Positions 11,126-22,900 of a DNA stretch of 64,000 nucleotides are shown in pieces. The stretch is from Chamaecyparis obtusa (Eukaryota; Streptophyta; Pinopsida; Cupressales; Cupressaceae). Position 1 is the stretch's first letter. Each line of letters starts with the position of its first letter. The DNA lies in the NCBI GenBank assembly GCA_027943335.1, contig BSBK01001294.1, positions 124,001 through 188,000 of the forward strand, given 5' to 3'. The notes beneath the pieces are model-generated. The model was not told the DNA's origin. It searched no databases and saw nothing but the letters and a program-made list of their open reading frames with translations. Made by a program: the position numbers and the translations under genes.

Positions 11126-14100
11126 TCAGTCTAGAAGACCAACTGAAACTGAACATGAGTTCAACTTCTCCCTTGTTACTACCTTTGTAAACATATCTGC
11201 TGGATTATCATTAGTATGAATCTTTTCCAGCCTTAACTGTCCATCATCCAAAACTGATCGAATGAAATGGTACCGCAACTGTATGTGTTTTGTCTTTGAG
11301 TGCAAAGCATAATTCTTTGCAAGATGAATGGCACTTTGGCTATCTGTATGTAGAAAATTATCCTTTTGTGGATGTCCCAATTCTTCCATGAAGAATTGAA
11401 GCCATATCATCTCCTTGGCTGCCTCTGTAGCAGCAACATACTCTGCCTCTGTAGTGGATAAAGCAACCACCTTTTGTAGTCGAGAAATCCAACTCACTGC
11501 TGTCCCACCAACAGTAAATATATAACCTGTAGTACTCCGCCTGCTATCTATATCTCCTGCCAAATCTGAGTCAACATAGCCTTGTACAGTAGTAGTAGAA
11601 CCCCCAAAGTGTAAACACTTACTGGATGTGCCTCTCAAATATCTAAGAATCCATTTGACTGCATTCCAATGCTCAATACCAGGGTTACTCATATAACGGC
11701 TAACGACTCCCACTGCGTGTGCAATATCTGGCCTAGTACATACCATAGCATACATTAAGCTCCCTACAACTGAAGCATAAGGTACCTTAGACAATTTAGT
11801 CTCTTCTTCTGGTGTTTTGGGACACATATCCTTAGTCAATTTCAAATGACCAGGCAAAGGTGTGCTGACAGCTTTGGCATTTTCCATAGAGAAACATTGC
11901 AACACCTTCTCAATATAATCAGCCTGAGATAGAGACAATTTCCTATTTTTCCTATCTCTACAAATTTTCATACCAAGGATTTGTTTTGCTGCCCCCAAAT
12001 CCTTCATAGCAAAAGATTTTGCTAACTGTTGTTTCAACCCCTTAATGTGATCCATGTTAGACCCAACTACAAGCATATCATCAACATATAAACATAAAAT
12101 AATGTAGTTGTCATCATCCAACCTCTTAAAATAAACACAATGGTCAGAATGACACCAACTATATCCATGCCCATTCATAAAAGTGTCAAATTTAATATAC
12201 CATTGCCGAGGTGCTTGCTTCAAGCCATATAAACTTTTCTGCAATCTGCACACCAAATTCTCCTTACCCTTGACCTCAAATCCTTGTGGCTGAACCATAT
12301 ATATTTCTTCATCCAAATCACCATGAAGAAAGGATGTTTTAACATCAAGCTGCTCTAAATGAAAATCTTCAGTAGCCACAATACTTAAAACAGTACGAAT
12401 AGAAGTCATTTTAACAACTGGAGAAAATATCTCATCAAAATCAATACCATGTTTCTGTGCAAATCCTTTTACAACTAATCTGGCTTTAAATCTTTTCGTA
12501 CCTCCATCCTCTTCTTTGATCTTGTAAACCCATTTATTCTGTAAAGCCCTTTTACCTGCAGGTAACTTACATAAATCCCATGTCTGATTTTTCAGCAAAG
12601 AGTCCATTTCATCTGTCATTGCAGACTCCCACTGAAGCTTTGTATCCACCTGCACAGCTTCATTATAACATTCAGGTTCACCAGCATCTGTTAACAGAAT
12701 AGAATACAAAGATGGAGAAAATCTTTCTGGAGGTCTACTTAGCCTTGTTGACCGTCTAACACTCACTAGGGTGTGTGGTATTTGTTGTTGCTGTTGTTGC
12801 GGAGCATAAGGAACTACTGGAACATGAACTTGTGGAGTATCATCCAGTACTACATAATCATTTTCTTTCTTCTCATGCTGCAGCAACAGATCTTTGTACA
12901 ATACTTTCTCATTGAATATGACATCCCTGCTTCTTACAATTTTATGATTTTCAAAATCCCAAAGCCTATAACCAAATTCATCAATGCCATACCCAACAAA
13001 TACACATTTTTTTGACTTAGCTTCCAGATTGGTTCTATTTTTAGAGTCTATAAGTGCAAAAGCTTCACAACCAAAGGTTTTGAGAAAAGAATAACTCACC
13101 TTCTTACCACTCCATGTTTCCTCTGGAATACCACAGTCCAAAGGAGTAGAGGGGCCTCTATTGATTAAATAAACAGCGGTGTTCACTGCCTCTGCCCACA
13201 TATTTTTGGGCAGCCTAGCATGCAACCTCATACTCCTTGCACGCTCCATTATTGTCCTGTTCATGCGTTCAGCCACTCCATTTTCTTGTGGAGTCCTTGG
13301 TACAGTTTTCTGCCTACGAATACCATTAGAGGAACAATATTCTTCAAATTCTGTGCTGCAATACTCACCACCATTATCAAATCTGAGACATTTTAACTTT
13401 TTACCAGTCTCATTCTCAACCAAGCATTTCCATTTCTTAAAAGTTTGAAATACATCAGATTTCTATCTAAGGAAATAAATCCATACTTTTCTTGTTGCAT
13501 CATCTATAAATGTAACATAATATAGAGAGCCACCAAGGGAAGATACCTGAGCTAGTCCCCATACATCTGTATGCACAAGCTCTAATCTCTCATTTTTCTT
13601 TTCCTTCCAACTCTTCACAAAACTAACTCTCTTTTGTTTTCCATAAACACAACTTTCACAAAAATCCATATTGACACATTTCAGACCAGGTAAAACTTTC
13701 TTTGAATGAAGTAATTTCATACCTTTTTCACTCATGTGCCCGAGTCTGTTGTGCCACAGTGCTGTGTCAGAATCTACAGCAACAGTTTGATGTTCTTCCT
13801 GCTCAACTGTAGCCACTGTTCCTGAACATTCATTATCTTCTGAAACAATTAAAGTAGAAGGAACAGTATGACCTGTACAAAGATATAAGGTGCCTACTTT
13901 CACACCTTTTGCTACTACTAAGGAACCTTTTGAAACCTTCCAATTTTTATCATTAAAAGTAACTGTGCAACCCTCATCACCCAGTTGCCCTGCTGAAATT
14001 AAATTCCTACTCAGCCTTGGAACATGTCTTACCTCTTGTAGTAGCCAATGATTCCCATTCTGCAACTTAATCTTAATTTTTCCCTTTCCAACAATCTGAC

Positions 14101-15091
14101 AGGGTTCATTATCTCCCAAATAAACTAGCCCAAAATCCCCTTGGACATAATCAACAAAATAACTTCTATGGGGTGTAGCATGAAATGAAGCCCCAGAATC
14201 TAAAACCCATGAATCATCAATACTTTCTAAGGACAAGAGCAAAGCATCCTCCTCGGATTTGTTACTTACCACATTTGCCTCCTTGTTTCCATCATTTTTG
14301 TCTCCTTGATCTTTCTTCCGAGACCAACAATCTTTCTTCTTATGACCTAGTTTTCCACAGTACCAGCAATCATTTGGCCCTTTAGATTCGGACCTCTTTC
14401 CCTTTGATTTTCCTCTTGATTTCCCACAATTTCCAGAGTTGTTTCCTCTATCTCTTGTTCTGCCTCTGCTTTCTGTGTTCAATATACTACCCGATGTGGA
14501 TGCCCCTGAGCTTTTCCTATGAATTTCCTCACTCAATATAACACCAATAACATCATCATACTTTAGGGTATTAGAACCAGAAATAGAATTACTAACAACC
14601 ATTACCAAGCCATTCCAGCTTTCTGGCAAAGAACACAAAATCAAGAGAGCCCTAACCTCTTCATCGAAAGTAATTTTAACTGAGGTTAATTGACTTGTAA
14701 CTGTATTAAACTCATTCAAATGATCAGTAACTAATCCACCTTCTACCATTTTCATATTAAATAAAGGCTTCATAAGAAATACCTTGTTTGAAGCTGAAGG
14801 CTTTTTATACAACTTCGCTAGGGTTTCCATCAGATCTTTAGCTATCTTTGCTTCAGTAATATTGAATGCCACTGATTGTGCCAGGCATAGACGAATACTC
14901 CCCAGTGCCTTCCTATCCAAAATATCCCAATCTTCCTGAGACAGTGATTGCTCTTTCTTGGCTACTCCCTCTAATGGCCGCCATAGATCCTTCTGATAGA
15001 GATAATCCTCCATTTGCATCTTCCATAACTGGAAGTTCTGCCCATTAAACTTATCAACCTTCAGCCTACCCTCATCTGCCATTTCTCCCAC
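11126..15091 (-). pseudogene. copia gag-pol polyprotein, one in-frame stop
   Basis: Starts at ATG 15091, about 90 bp after the PBS. Residues 1-200 are a gag with an LWKMQMEDYL segment, then a zinc knuckle CWYCGKLGHKKKDC near residue 243. The protease core is WVLDSGASFHAT (near residue 297), followed by the GAG-pre-integrase motif WHNRLGHMSEKGM. Integrase shows HTDVWG, then the RFDNGGEY and PQENGVAERMNRT motifs. RT has KWVYKIKEEDGG, LDVKTSFLHGDLDEEIYM and the catalytic YVDDM. RNase H has VDSDLAGD and STTEAEYVA. A TAG at 13463-13465 falls between WIYFLR and KSDVF; the frame is otherwise uninterrupted for about 1,320 codons. Total length matches an active element, so this copy is one mutation from intact. 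Confidence 0.95.
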
Positions 15092-15167
15092 TTAACCGAG
15101 AGACTCTCCCACTAACTCGTGAGACCTGCTTTAGAGAATAGATGAAAGAATGAACGAAATAACCTCA

Positions 15168-15178
15168 CTCTGATACCA
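15168..15178 (-). other. Primer binding site of copia element (tRNA-iMet)
   Basis: The minus strand reads TGGTATCAGAG, two bases after the CA end of the LTR. This is complementary to the 3' end of plant initiator methionine tRNA, the usual copia primer. Confidence 0.93.
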
Positions 15179-15180
15179 CT

Positions 15181-15601
15181 TGTTAGGATTAACAAGGCAG
15201 AAAATAACAATTATGTGCAAATATAACTAATATCAGAAAATAATAAACCACACAGAATAGAACACAAGACACACAAATTTAATGTGGTTCACCCAATCCC
15301 TGGGCTACATCCACTAATAGCGAGTCCAATATTATTATTATCTAGTGATTACAACCTAATTACAATCCGTAATCCCTTACAGCCCAATTCTGCCGCAAGT
15401 ACTAAAATCATACATAATGAAAATCCCTAACCCTAAGCCATATTATACAATATTTTCCCACTTTAGGGTTAGAATGAGTTATAAGTAGTCGGCCCAAAAA
15501 ACTGAAAAAGTAGTCGGCCTCAAAAAAAATTTCCCCGAACCCCGGCGAGGTCGGGAGGAAAAGTGTACAGTACTTTCCTGATTAGTCACCACAAGCTAAC
15601 A
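15181..15601 (-). repeat. 5' LTR of copia element
   Basis: 421 bp, same ends as the copy at 10524-10983 but lacking the 39-bp GC-rich block. It would carry the element's promoter on the minus strand. It is followed on the right by the TATAC target duplication. Confidence 0.95.
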
Positions 15602-15606
15602 TATAC

Positions 15607-15959
15607 AGGAAGGATTGTGTGATACAAGATATAAACAAGGAGCTTAGGATTGGGGATAGGATTTGAGTGCTGCATTGGATAGGCTTGAGGATAGAACACC
15701 TTCAGAATGAATGGGATGGTGGTGGGGATGGGGATTGGATAAAGAGGACTGGGTATGGGGATGAGGGGGATGGGAGTTTGATAGAGAATGACTCAGTCGA
15801 CTATGTATGGTGCCTATTTTCCAAGTTTTCACCAACATACTTGTCCAAGGCACTTGAATTGCCAAGTTTTCACTATTGGACAATTATTTTTCTTTGCTTT
15901 TTGATTTTTTTGTATTTTTTGTATTTTTTCAAAATTTTTATGGATTTTCTAAATATATA
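15607..15959 (-). other. B 3' non-coding region, continued
   Basis: This resumes element B after the copia insertion. The sequence is purine-rich on the plus strand (GGGGATGG-type runs near 15730-15770) and then T-rich (15885-15950). No domain is visible. Integrase of B begins at about 15960 on the minus strand. Confidence 0.5.
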
Positions 15960-16380
15960 GGATCTGGTTTAGGCATAGAACCTCTTCAGATTTATGATGT
16001 TGATAGGATCATTCAAAGGCTCATCTTCTGGTGTTGATATCTAATAGGCTCTAGAGCCGAAGCATGTTGTGACAATGTATGGGCCCAACCAAGTATGCTC
16101 GAACTTGCCTTTCTTCTCTCGATGTGCTTGTGCTTTCTAATTTTCCTTTAGGACCATGTCACTGACTTGGAATTGTCATGGATGGACCTTTTTATAACTC
16201 CTTTTGAGTTGATTCTAATATGCAACCAGGTGATCATATGTGTGTTGTCTCTTTTCATCTAATAGGTCCAGTTGTGTGAGGCATGCCATGTGATAGTCTT
16301 CATCGGTGGTGTAGTTCTTCATGGAGACACACAATGATGGAAGCTCAACCTCGATGGGTAGAACATCTTTGACACCATAT
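15960..16380 (-). pseudogene. Integrase C-terminal domain of element B
   Basis: The minus strand from 16380 reads YGVKDVLPIEVELPSL, then LDLLDEKR, a FQVSDMVLKEN segment (the QVGDLVL motif), GKFEHTWLGPYIV and LKRFYA. These are the successive blocks of the gypsy integrase C-terminus. It is the direct continuation of the core at 20073-20554; element C is inserted between the codons for TPYSLVY and YGV. Two or more stops are present. The domain contacts DNA or chromatin in active elements. Confidence 0.85.
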
Positions 16381-17304
16381 TGACATAGGAAAGGCAAGGA
16401 GGATCCAATTAAGGATAGTCCTCACAAGTGGCCAAACACCACAATGTGAAATAACACAAAAAGACAATTGTTTTCAACTGATTTCCATTAACATGCTTGG
16501 TTGTAAGGCCTTCCGAGTTAGTTCTGGGTTACGACCAATTACAATCAGAAATAGTTCTGTAAGATCAAAAAGATCCAATCCAACTCTAGCTAGTCTAGCT
16601 CTAAAACAAATCAGAAACTGATGGAAACCCTAAGGCAGATCTAAACTTGAGCTCACAAGCCTCCAAGAAATTTCCTTGTCTCCAAGAAAACAACCACTAG
16701 CTCTGCTATTACAAACTATCAGATAACAATCTGATCTTCACGATCTCGTAGGATCCAAATCTAACTTCTATCTTCCCAATCTACTCATCATGTCCTAAAC
16801 AACTACCCAAACACTCCTTAAATACTAATCTTTAGCCACAAGTCAGCTGGAAGAAACAATTAACTCCTAAGCCAAGTCGGCTCCTATTACAAACAAATAT
16901 TAAATGCCACAACAATTGGCTCTCAAATAGACTTATAAATATTTAAGTCTCCATATTAGCCTTTAGATCTACATAGGAGAATACACCAAAAGCTACCAAC
17001 AATAAATGCACCAAGTCAGCCAACCAAATCACCAAGAACTCCAGTTGGTAAACTAGAACTATTGAGCACCATAGAAACAACCAAGCACTAGTGAAACAAC
17101 CAACCAATCCAAGCAACACTAAGAAACACAGGCATCACCAAGCATAAGTTCCACTGAGCACAAGAGGTTTCATCGAGTTCCTTTAGTGACCGAGCTTCCT
17201 TCAATAACCAAGACCATTAGTTAAAGCTACAACCGAGTACCACAAAACCAAAACAACACACCACCATGTAGATTCACTAAGTACCCTAGAATTCCCCTAC
17301 ATCA
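16381..17304 (-). repeat. 3' LTR of element C
   Basis: 924 bp, TGACATAGG...TACATCA on the plus strand. It aligns with 19171-20067 throughout. It carries the GGATCCAATTAAGGA word near its left end that is also present in the D LTRs. Confidence 0.9.
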
Positions 17305-17330
17305 GACACCCTAGGTTTGAAAATATGTTC

Positions 17331-19028
17331 TCATATGCTAGAAGAACATCTTCTAGGATTCAGCACATAAACCCCAAACTGGTTCTTCACATACAAGTCC
17401 TCCAACTTTTCACCATGCATACTCTTCCACTTCAGCTTCCTCTGTCTCTTTAAGTCTTTCCTAGATAACATACATGCTTGTTCTCCATATTGATCATCAT
17501 TCCTCTTAGGGTCCACCAACTTAACTTAGATACTAATACTCAAACTTCTTGTACTGAGTGTTGTATCAGGAAAAGGCATCAAGGAAAACTTACTATCATC
17601 CTTCTCAACAGTAAACACATTCTTAACACAATCATACATAGCTCTGCAATCATATTGCCAAGGTCTACCAAGAAATATATCACAACTATTCATCTCCACA
17701 ATATCACATAACACAAGGTCCTGATACTAGCCAATCTGAAAATCAACAAAGCACTGCTCCCTCACTTCTAGAGCATGATCATTTTGTCATTTTGTAAACA
17801 GCCAATCCTATAAGGATGAAAATGCTTCATTCTATTCAAACCAAGTTTCTGAACCATGTCCTCAGCAACAAGGTTATCAGTACTACCACTGTCAATAATT
17901 ACATCACAAAGTTTACCTCCAGACTTGCACCGAGTCCTAAACAAGTTACTCCTCTAACAAGGTTCCTCCTTTGCACCAAGCAATGTTCTCTAAACCAGAA
18001 AGTTCTCATATTCAAGTTAATTTTGAATGTTCTTATTTACCACAGCAGTCCATCGGTCACCAAGCTTCTTCTATGTACACTCAAAAGAACGGTGTCCTTC
18101 TTCACCATAATTATAACAAGTACCCTTAAAGATAACCCTACATGTCTTCTTCTTTGGTTCCACAGGTTTTGGTTCATCTTTAGTAGTCAGTTTATCCTTC
18201 ATCGAGTGATCAATCTTTTCCTTCCCTCAGGGATTACTATGTTGTCTCCTTTTCAACTTATCTTCTTCCTTCAAAGAATATTGATAAGCATCTTCAAGTG
18301 AATCAATCTTCAGCATACCAAGCTCATCCTGAATATTAAATCTCAAACCATTAATATACTGAGCTACCTTTTCTTTACCAAGTTCTCTATGTCCAGGCCG
18401 AATAGTCAACTTATAGAAATCCTCGGTATAGTCCTCCAAAATCAAATCTTTTTGCTTCAGATTCTGCAACTTCTTAAACAAGTCAATCTCATAGTCAGCA
18501 GGTATGAACTTAGCTTTCAATTTAGTCACCATCAACCTCCACCGATTGATCTTCATTTCACCTTCATCTTCTCTATCTCTTTGTAATTATTTCCACCAAA
18601 GAGTAGCATGTCCTTTCAACTTAGTCTATGCGAATCTTACTCGAAGAGGATCTTCAATTTTTTCAAGCTCAAATAATTCTTCTAATTCACCAATCTAATC
18701 AACCAAATCCTTGGGTTTCAAAGTACCAGAGAAAGTAGAAACTTCCATTCGGTAACTATTACTTAACCGAGCTCCAGATCTATGCAACTGACTAGTTTTG
18801 TCTTCACCAAATCTATCTCTCCGATCATCTCCACTAAATCCAGCAGCTTCAAAGTCTTCAATGGCTTCCTCATAACCATCCTCAGCACCAACATTTTGAG
18901 GTACACTGGTCATAGCCCTCATGACCTCAGTGATCATGTCATTCTTCATCAATTCCATCTCAGATCTAAAATCAGATTTTACCTTCTCTATAATCTTTGA
19001 TTCCATAGCATCACAGAGATCTACAATT
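17331..19028 (-). pseudogene. gag-protease of element C
   Basis: Pieces on the minus strand give, in order, a gag N-terminus (about 19006-18695, with a SGTLKPKDLVD segment), and a gag core (18556-18227, with DLFKKLQNLKQ, YTEDFYKL and VAQYINGL). Next come a zinc knuckle (about 18120-18080, CYNYGEEGHRSFEC), a retropepsin core VIIDSGSTDNLVAEDM (about 17905-17855), and a protease tail FLGRPWQYDC (about 17690-17650). The last piece ends near 17331. The DSG triad looks intact. Several stops and shifts break the frame. After the protease there is no RT. The gag type is the plant Retrotrans_gag family. Confidence 0.82.
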
Positions 19029-19170
19029 TATCTAGGGTCCAATATTCTTAGAGGCATCCTTCAAGATTTTCAAAAACCCAAAGCAACAAGTCACCAAGAA
19101 GATCCTGGTGCAAACAACCTCAACCGAAGATCAGTTTACAGACTCAAGATCTTAAAGCTCTGATACCACC

Positions 19171-20067
19171 TGACACAGGACAGGCAAGGAGGATCCAATT
19201 AAGGATAGTCCTCACAAGTATCCAAACACCACAATGCAAAATAACACAACAAGATGATTGTTTTCAACTGATTTTCATTAACATTCCTAGTTGTAAGACC
19301 TTCTGGGTTAGGGCCAATTACAATAAAAAATAGTTCTGCAAGATCAAAAAGATCCAATCCAACTTTAGCTAGTCTAGCTCTGAAACAAATTAGTAACTAA
19401 TGGAAACCCTAAGGCAGATCTGAACTTGAGCTCACAAGCCTCCAAGCAATCTCCTTGTCTCCAAGAAAACAACCACTAGCTCTGCTATTACAAACTATCA
19501 GATAACAATCTGATCTTCAAGATCTCGCAGGATCCAGATCTAACTTCTATCTTCCCAATCTTCTCATCATGTCCTAAACAACTACCCAAACACTCCTTAA
19601 ATACTAATCTTCAGCCACAAGTCAGATGGAAGAAACAATTAACTCCTAAGCTAAGTCAAGTCCTATTACAAACAAATATTAAATGCCATAACAGTCGGCT
19701 CTCAAATAGCATTACAAACATTTAAGTCTCCATGTTGGCCTCTAGATCTACATAGGAGAATACAAAAAAAGCTACCAACAATAAATGCACCAAGTTGGCC
19801 AACCAAATCAGCAAGAACTCTAGTTGGTAAACCAGAACTACTGAGCACTAGAGAAACAACCGAGCACTAGTGAAACAACCGACCAAGCCAAGAAACACCA
19901 AGCAACATAGGCATCACCAAGTACAAGAGGTTTCATCGAGTTCCTTCAGCAACCGAGCTTCCTTCAATAACCAAGACCGTCAGTTAAAGCTGCAACTGAG
20001 TACCATAGAACCAAAACAAAACACCACCATGCAGATTCACCGAGTACCCTAGAATGCCCCTGCATCA
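19171..20067 (-). repeat. 5' LTR of element C
   Basis: 897 bp, TGACACAGG...TGCATCA on the plus strand. It directly adjoins the tRNA-iMet primer site on its left and the CATAT duplication on its right. It differs from the 3' LTR by scattered substitutions and small indels, so element C is older than the copia insertion. Confidence 0.9.
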
Positions 20068-20072
20068 CATAT

Positions 20073-20990
20073 ACAAGAGAATATGGGGTGGTGCTTGTGG
20101 GAGTGCAATAAGAAGTACGATAGGCCCAGAGGGCAAGATTTATTTGGAAGTTCCAATCAGGACCAGAATCATTGACAACCTTCTTGAGGATTTTCAAGAT
20201 GGTTTTGTTGATTGCCTCAGCTTGGCCATTTCCTTGGGGGAAGTATGGACTAGAGAAATGATGATGGATGTGGATTTTGGCACACAAATCATACACATGT
20301 TGGTTTTCAAAAGGTGTGTCATGGTCTGTGAAGATGATAGATGGTATGCCAAAGTGGAAAATAATGTGGTATAAGATGAACTTGGATATTTGGATGCTAG
20401 TAGTGAGGGTGAGCATAATTGCTTCAACCCATTTTGTGAAGTACTCAATGGAAGTTATTATGTACTTATGTCCATCTAAGGAGAGGGGAGTGATTAATTC
20501 GATGAGGTCAAAGCACCAACATGAAAATGGCCAAGGTGGTGCAATTGGTTGCAAGTCTTGTGCTGGTGCATGAATCAGATTTGCATGCTGCTAACATGGG
20601 AGACATTTCTTGATAAATTCACAAGCGTCATGTTCCATGGTTCGCCAATAATACCTGAATCGAAGCAACTGCTTTGCTAGAACTATGCCACTCATGTGGG
20701 CACTACAAATTCCAGTGTGGACCTCTTGTAAAGCCAGGGTGGCCTCATTTGAATCTAAACACCTAGAGAGGATGTTGTGATATACTTGACAATAAAGGGT
20801 GTTGACTACAAGAGTGTAGCGGGAAGCTCTACGAATTAAGTTTTGGCATAGGTTATTGGTGAGATGGGGATATATGATACCAATTTTAAGATATGCATGG
20901 ATTTCATGGTACCATGAGGACTGAGGATGAACCAAGACACACACCATTTCTACATTAGCGTTCTCATAAGCAGGCATGTGTAGCTTCTCA
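20073..20990 (-). pseudogene. Integrase zinc finger and catalytic core of element B
   Basis: The frame at 20977-20591 ends with the HHCC zinc-binding region (EVHTGICSAHMSG, then the CEFIKKCLPC pair). The core at 20554-20073 shows CFDLIELITP, FTKWVEA, FTDHDTPFENQH and PQGNGQAEAINKT, which hold the D, D and E positions of the catalytic triad. It continues to ALWAYRTSY and TPYSLVY, where element C interrupts. The frame is unbroken for about 160 codons but a stop at about 20590 separates the two parts. Confidence 0.85.
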
Positions 20991-21004
20991 ACTAAGAATT
21001 CATA

Positions 21005-21530
21005 TTATGATGAGTCACGGGGGATCTCTAACAAGGATCTGATGGTTGCCACTGTGTCAGGTTCTTTATTTTGAAGCCTTGGTATTTGTGTGAGCTGTAG
21101 ACTCAGGAAGTTCTCTTTTAGTTTGTCCACTAGTTCTTTGTAAGGTAGCAGCTTGTCATCCCTTGTCTGATATTCATCTAGGACTTGCTTGATAATCAGC
21201 TGCGAGACTCCAAACACTTGCATTTCTGTGATATTCCATTGGATAGCTATTTTGAGGCCTAAAATGAGTGCCTCATATTCTACAATGTTATTAGTACATG
21301 GGAATCCTAATTTGAATGATTTTGGAATATAGTCACCTTGAGGTGTGATGAATAGGATTTTTGCCCCTGATCCATGCGATGTGTAGGAGCCATCAAATTA
21401 TAACTTCCACATGGGTTGTTCTTCAATCATACATAAGTGCTCATCAGTGAATTCCATGATTAGTGGATATGCATCTACCAGAGGTGCTTTTGCTAGTTGG
21501 TCGACAATTACTTGCCCTTTGATTTCTTTT
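21005..21530 (-). pseudogene. Second RNase H domain (aRNH-like) of element B
   Basis: On the minus strand at about 21410-21005 a stop-interrupted frame reads WKL.FDGSYTSHGSGA, GDYIPKSFKLGF, NNIVEYEALILGLKIA and MQVFGVSQLIIKQV. These are the D, E and D-type blocks of a second, archaeal/plant-type RNase H. It comes after the normal RT-linked RNase H and before integrase. Dual RNase H is known from Tat/Ogre-type gypsy elements and is my main reason for that placement. The third block reads FGVSQLI where an acidic residue is expected (usual FGDSQLI), so the active site is damaged. Confidence 0.8.
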
Positions 21531-22900
21531 CAATCTATGTACTGAATGTCAAACTCCCTGAGTATCATGACCCATTTTGCTATATGGCCTGTGAGAGTCA
21601 TCCTTGATAATAGATACTTGAGTGGGTCCACCTTTGAGATGAGCTTGATTGTATGGCTAAGCATGTAATGTCTAAGCTTTTGGGTGGTAAATACCACTGC
21701 AAGGCATGCTTTATCCATTGGTGAATAATTAATCTCATAGCCAACTAGAGTACGACTAATATGATAAATGGCCCTCTCCTTGTTATCATCATCATGTTGT
21801 GCTAAAAGTTCCCCTAGTGCTGTAGTGGTTGCCAAGATGTATAGTATGAGAGGGCATCCTAAAACTGGTGGTACAAGGTTGGGAGAGTTGGCTAGATACT
21901 CTTTTAGCCTTTCAAAGCTTCTCTAATAAATGGAATCCCATTTGAAGCTTGTGTCCTTATGGAGCAGATGCGTGAAAGGTTGGCACTTGTCTTCCAGTTG
22001 TGAGATGAATCGACGCACTGATTGGAGCTTTCCTTGCAGGCTTCAGAGCTGTTTGAGTGTTCAAGGAGGAGGCATTTCCATAATGGCTTTGACCTTTTTG
22101 GGGTCAATCTCTATGTCATGTCATGATACTATAAACCCTAGAAGCTTTCTAGATGTTACACCAAAGACACATTTCTTTGGATTCAACTTCAAGCCATAAT
22201 GATGCAGATGATCAAACACACTCTCAAGGATGTTTAGGTGTTCACCTCATGTCTTTGATTTTGCAAGAATATCATCCACATAGTCTTCTAGGATTTTTTG
22301 GATCATATCATGGAAGATGGTTGTCATTTCTCTCTGATATGTAGCTCCTACATTTTTTAGCCCAAATGGCATCATGTTGTAGCAGAAGGTACTCCATGGT
22401 GTGGTGAATGATGTTTTGTGTTGATCTTCTTCTGCTATTCAGATATGATTGTATCCTAAGAAGCCATCCATGAGTGACAACATTTCATGGCCCGTTGTGA
22501 GATCTATGATCATGTCTATGTTGGGGAGTGGGAAATAATCTTTTGGACATGCTTTGTTAAGATCTCTAAAGTTTTTACAGATCCTGATCTCTCTTGAAGG
22601 CTTAGTGATAGGCACCATGTTGGAGATCCACTCTGAGTAATCAATGGCTCTGATGATCTTTTCTTGGAGGAGCTTCTCCAACTCTATTTTTACCAATAAG
22701 GCTATGTTTGGATGCATCTTATGTAGCTTCTACTTTACTAGTTTGGCATTAGGGTCAACTGCAAGATTATACACAACTAGATCTAGATCAAGCCCTGGCA
22801 TGTGTGTGTATGACCATGCACAATTTATAACTAATTCTTCGAGAAGTGCAATAAAGCCCATTTCTTCACCTTTTGTTAGAGATGTTGCAATTTAGGTGAT
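21530..22900 (-). pseudogene. Reverse transcriptase and RNase H of element B
   Basis: On the minus strand, 22717-22439 gives LEKLLQEKIIRAIDYSEW, then ICKNFRDLNKACPKDYFPLPNIDMIID and LSLMDGFLGYNHI. At 22390-22260 are MMPFGLKNVGATYQ and the catalytic block DYVDDILAKS. At 22200-22130 is GLKLNPKKCVFGV. The connection domain and RNase H follow at 21960-21530, including LGELLAQHD, EINYSPMDKACLAV and LTGHIAKWVMILREFDIQY. The YVDD motif is intact. About half a dozen in-frame stops, most of them TAG, disrupt the frame. This enzyme would copy the element RNA into cDNA in the cytoplasmic particle. Confidence 0.88.

Larger units (their letters stand above)
10524..15601 (-). mobile_element. Nearly intact Ty1/copia retrotransposon
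   Basis: 5,078 bp flanked by a perfect 5-bp duplication, TATAC (10519-10523 and 15602-15606). Direct LTRs lie at 10524-10983 and 15181-15601. The PBS matches initiator methionine tRNA, and a polypurine tract (AAGTGGGAGA on the minus strand) borders the 3' LTR. One minus-strand frame encodes gag, protease, integrase, RT and RNase H, broken by a single TAG. Domain order places integrase before RT, as in Ty1/copia. Motifs resemble the Tnt1/Tork group. Apart from a 39-bp deletion I counted only about eight differences between the LTRs, so the insertion is recent relative to its surroundings. Confidence 0.95.
16381..20067 (-). mobile_element. Element C: gag-protease-only LTR retrotransposon (TR-GAG type)
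   Basis: 3,687 bp inserted in B's integrase with a perfect 5-bp duplication, CATAT (16376-16380 and 20068-20072). LTRs are 16381-17304 and 19171-20067. The primer site (TGGTATCAGAGC on the minus strand, 19159-19170) matches initiator methionine tRNA. The internal region is only 1,866 bp. It encodes gag, a zinc knuckle and an aspartic protease, with no reverse transcriptase, RNase H or integrase. It must therefore have used enzymes from another element. Its LTRs and gag are related to those of element D. Confidence 0.9.

Noticed and set aside
12773..13448. Plus-strand frames across copia integrase
   Set aside because: Shadows of the minus-strand gag-pol; the real frame has all conserved motifs.
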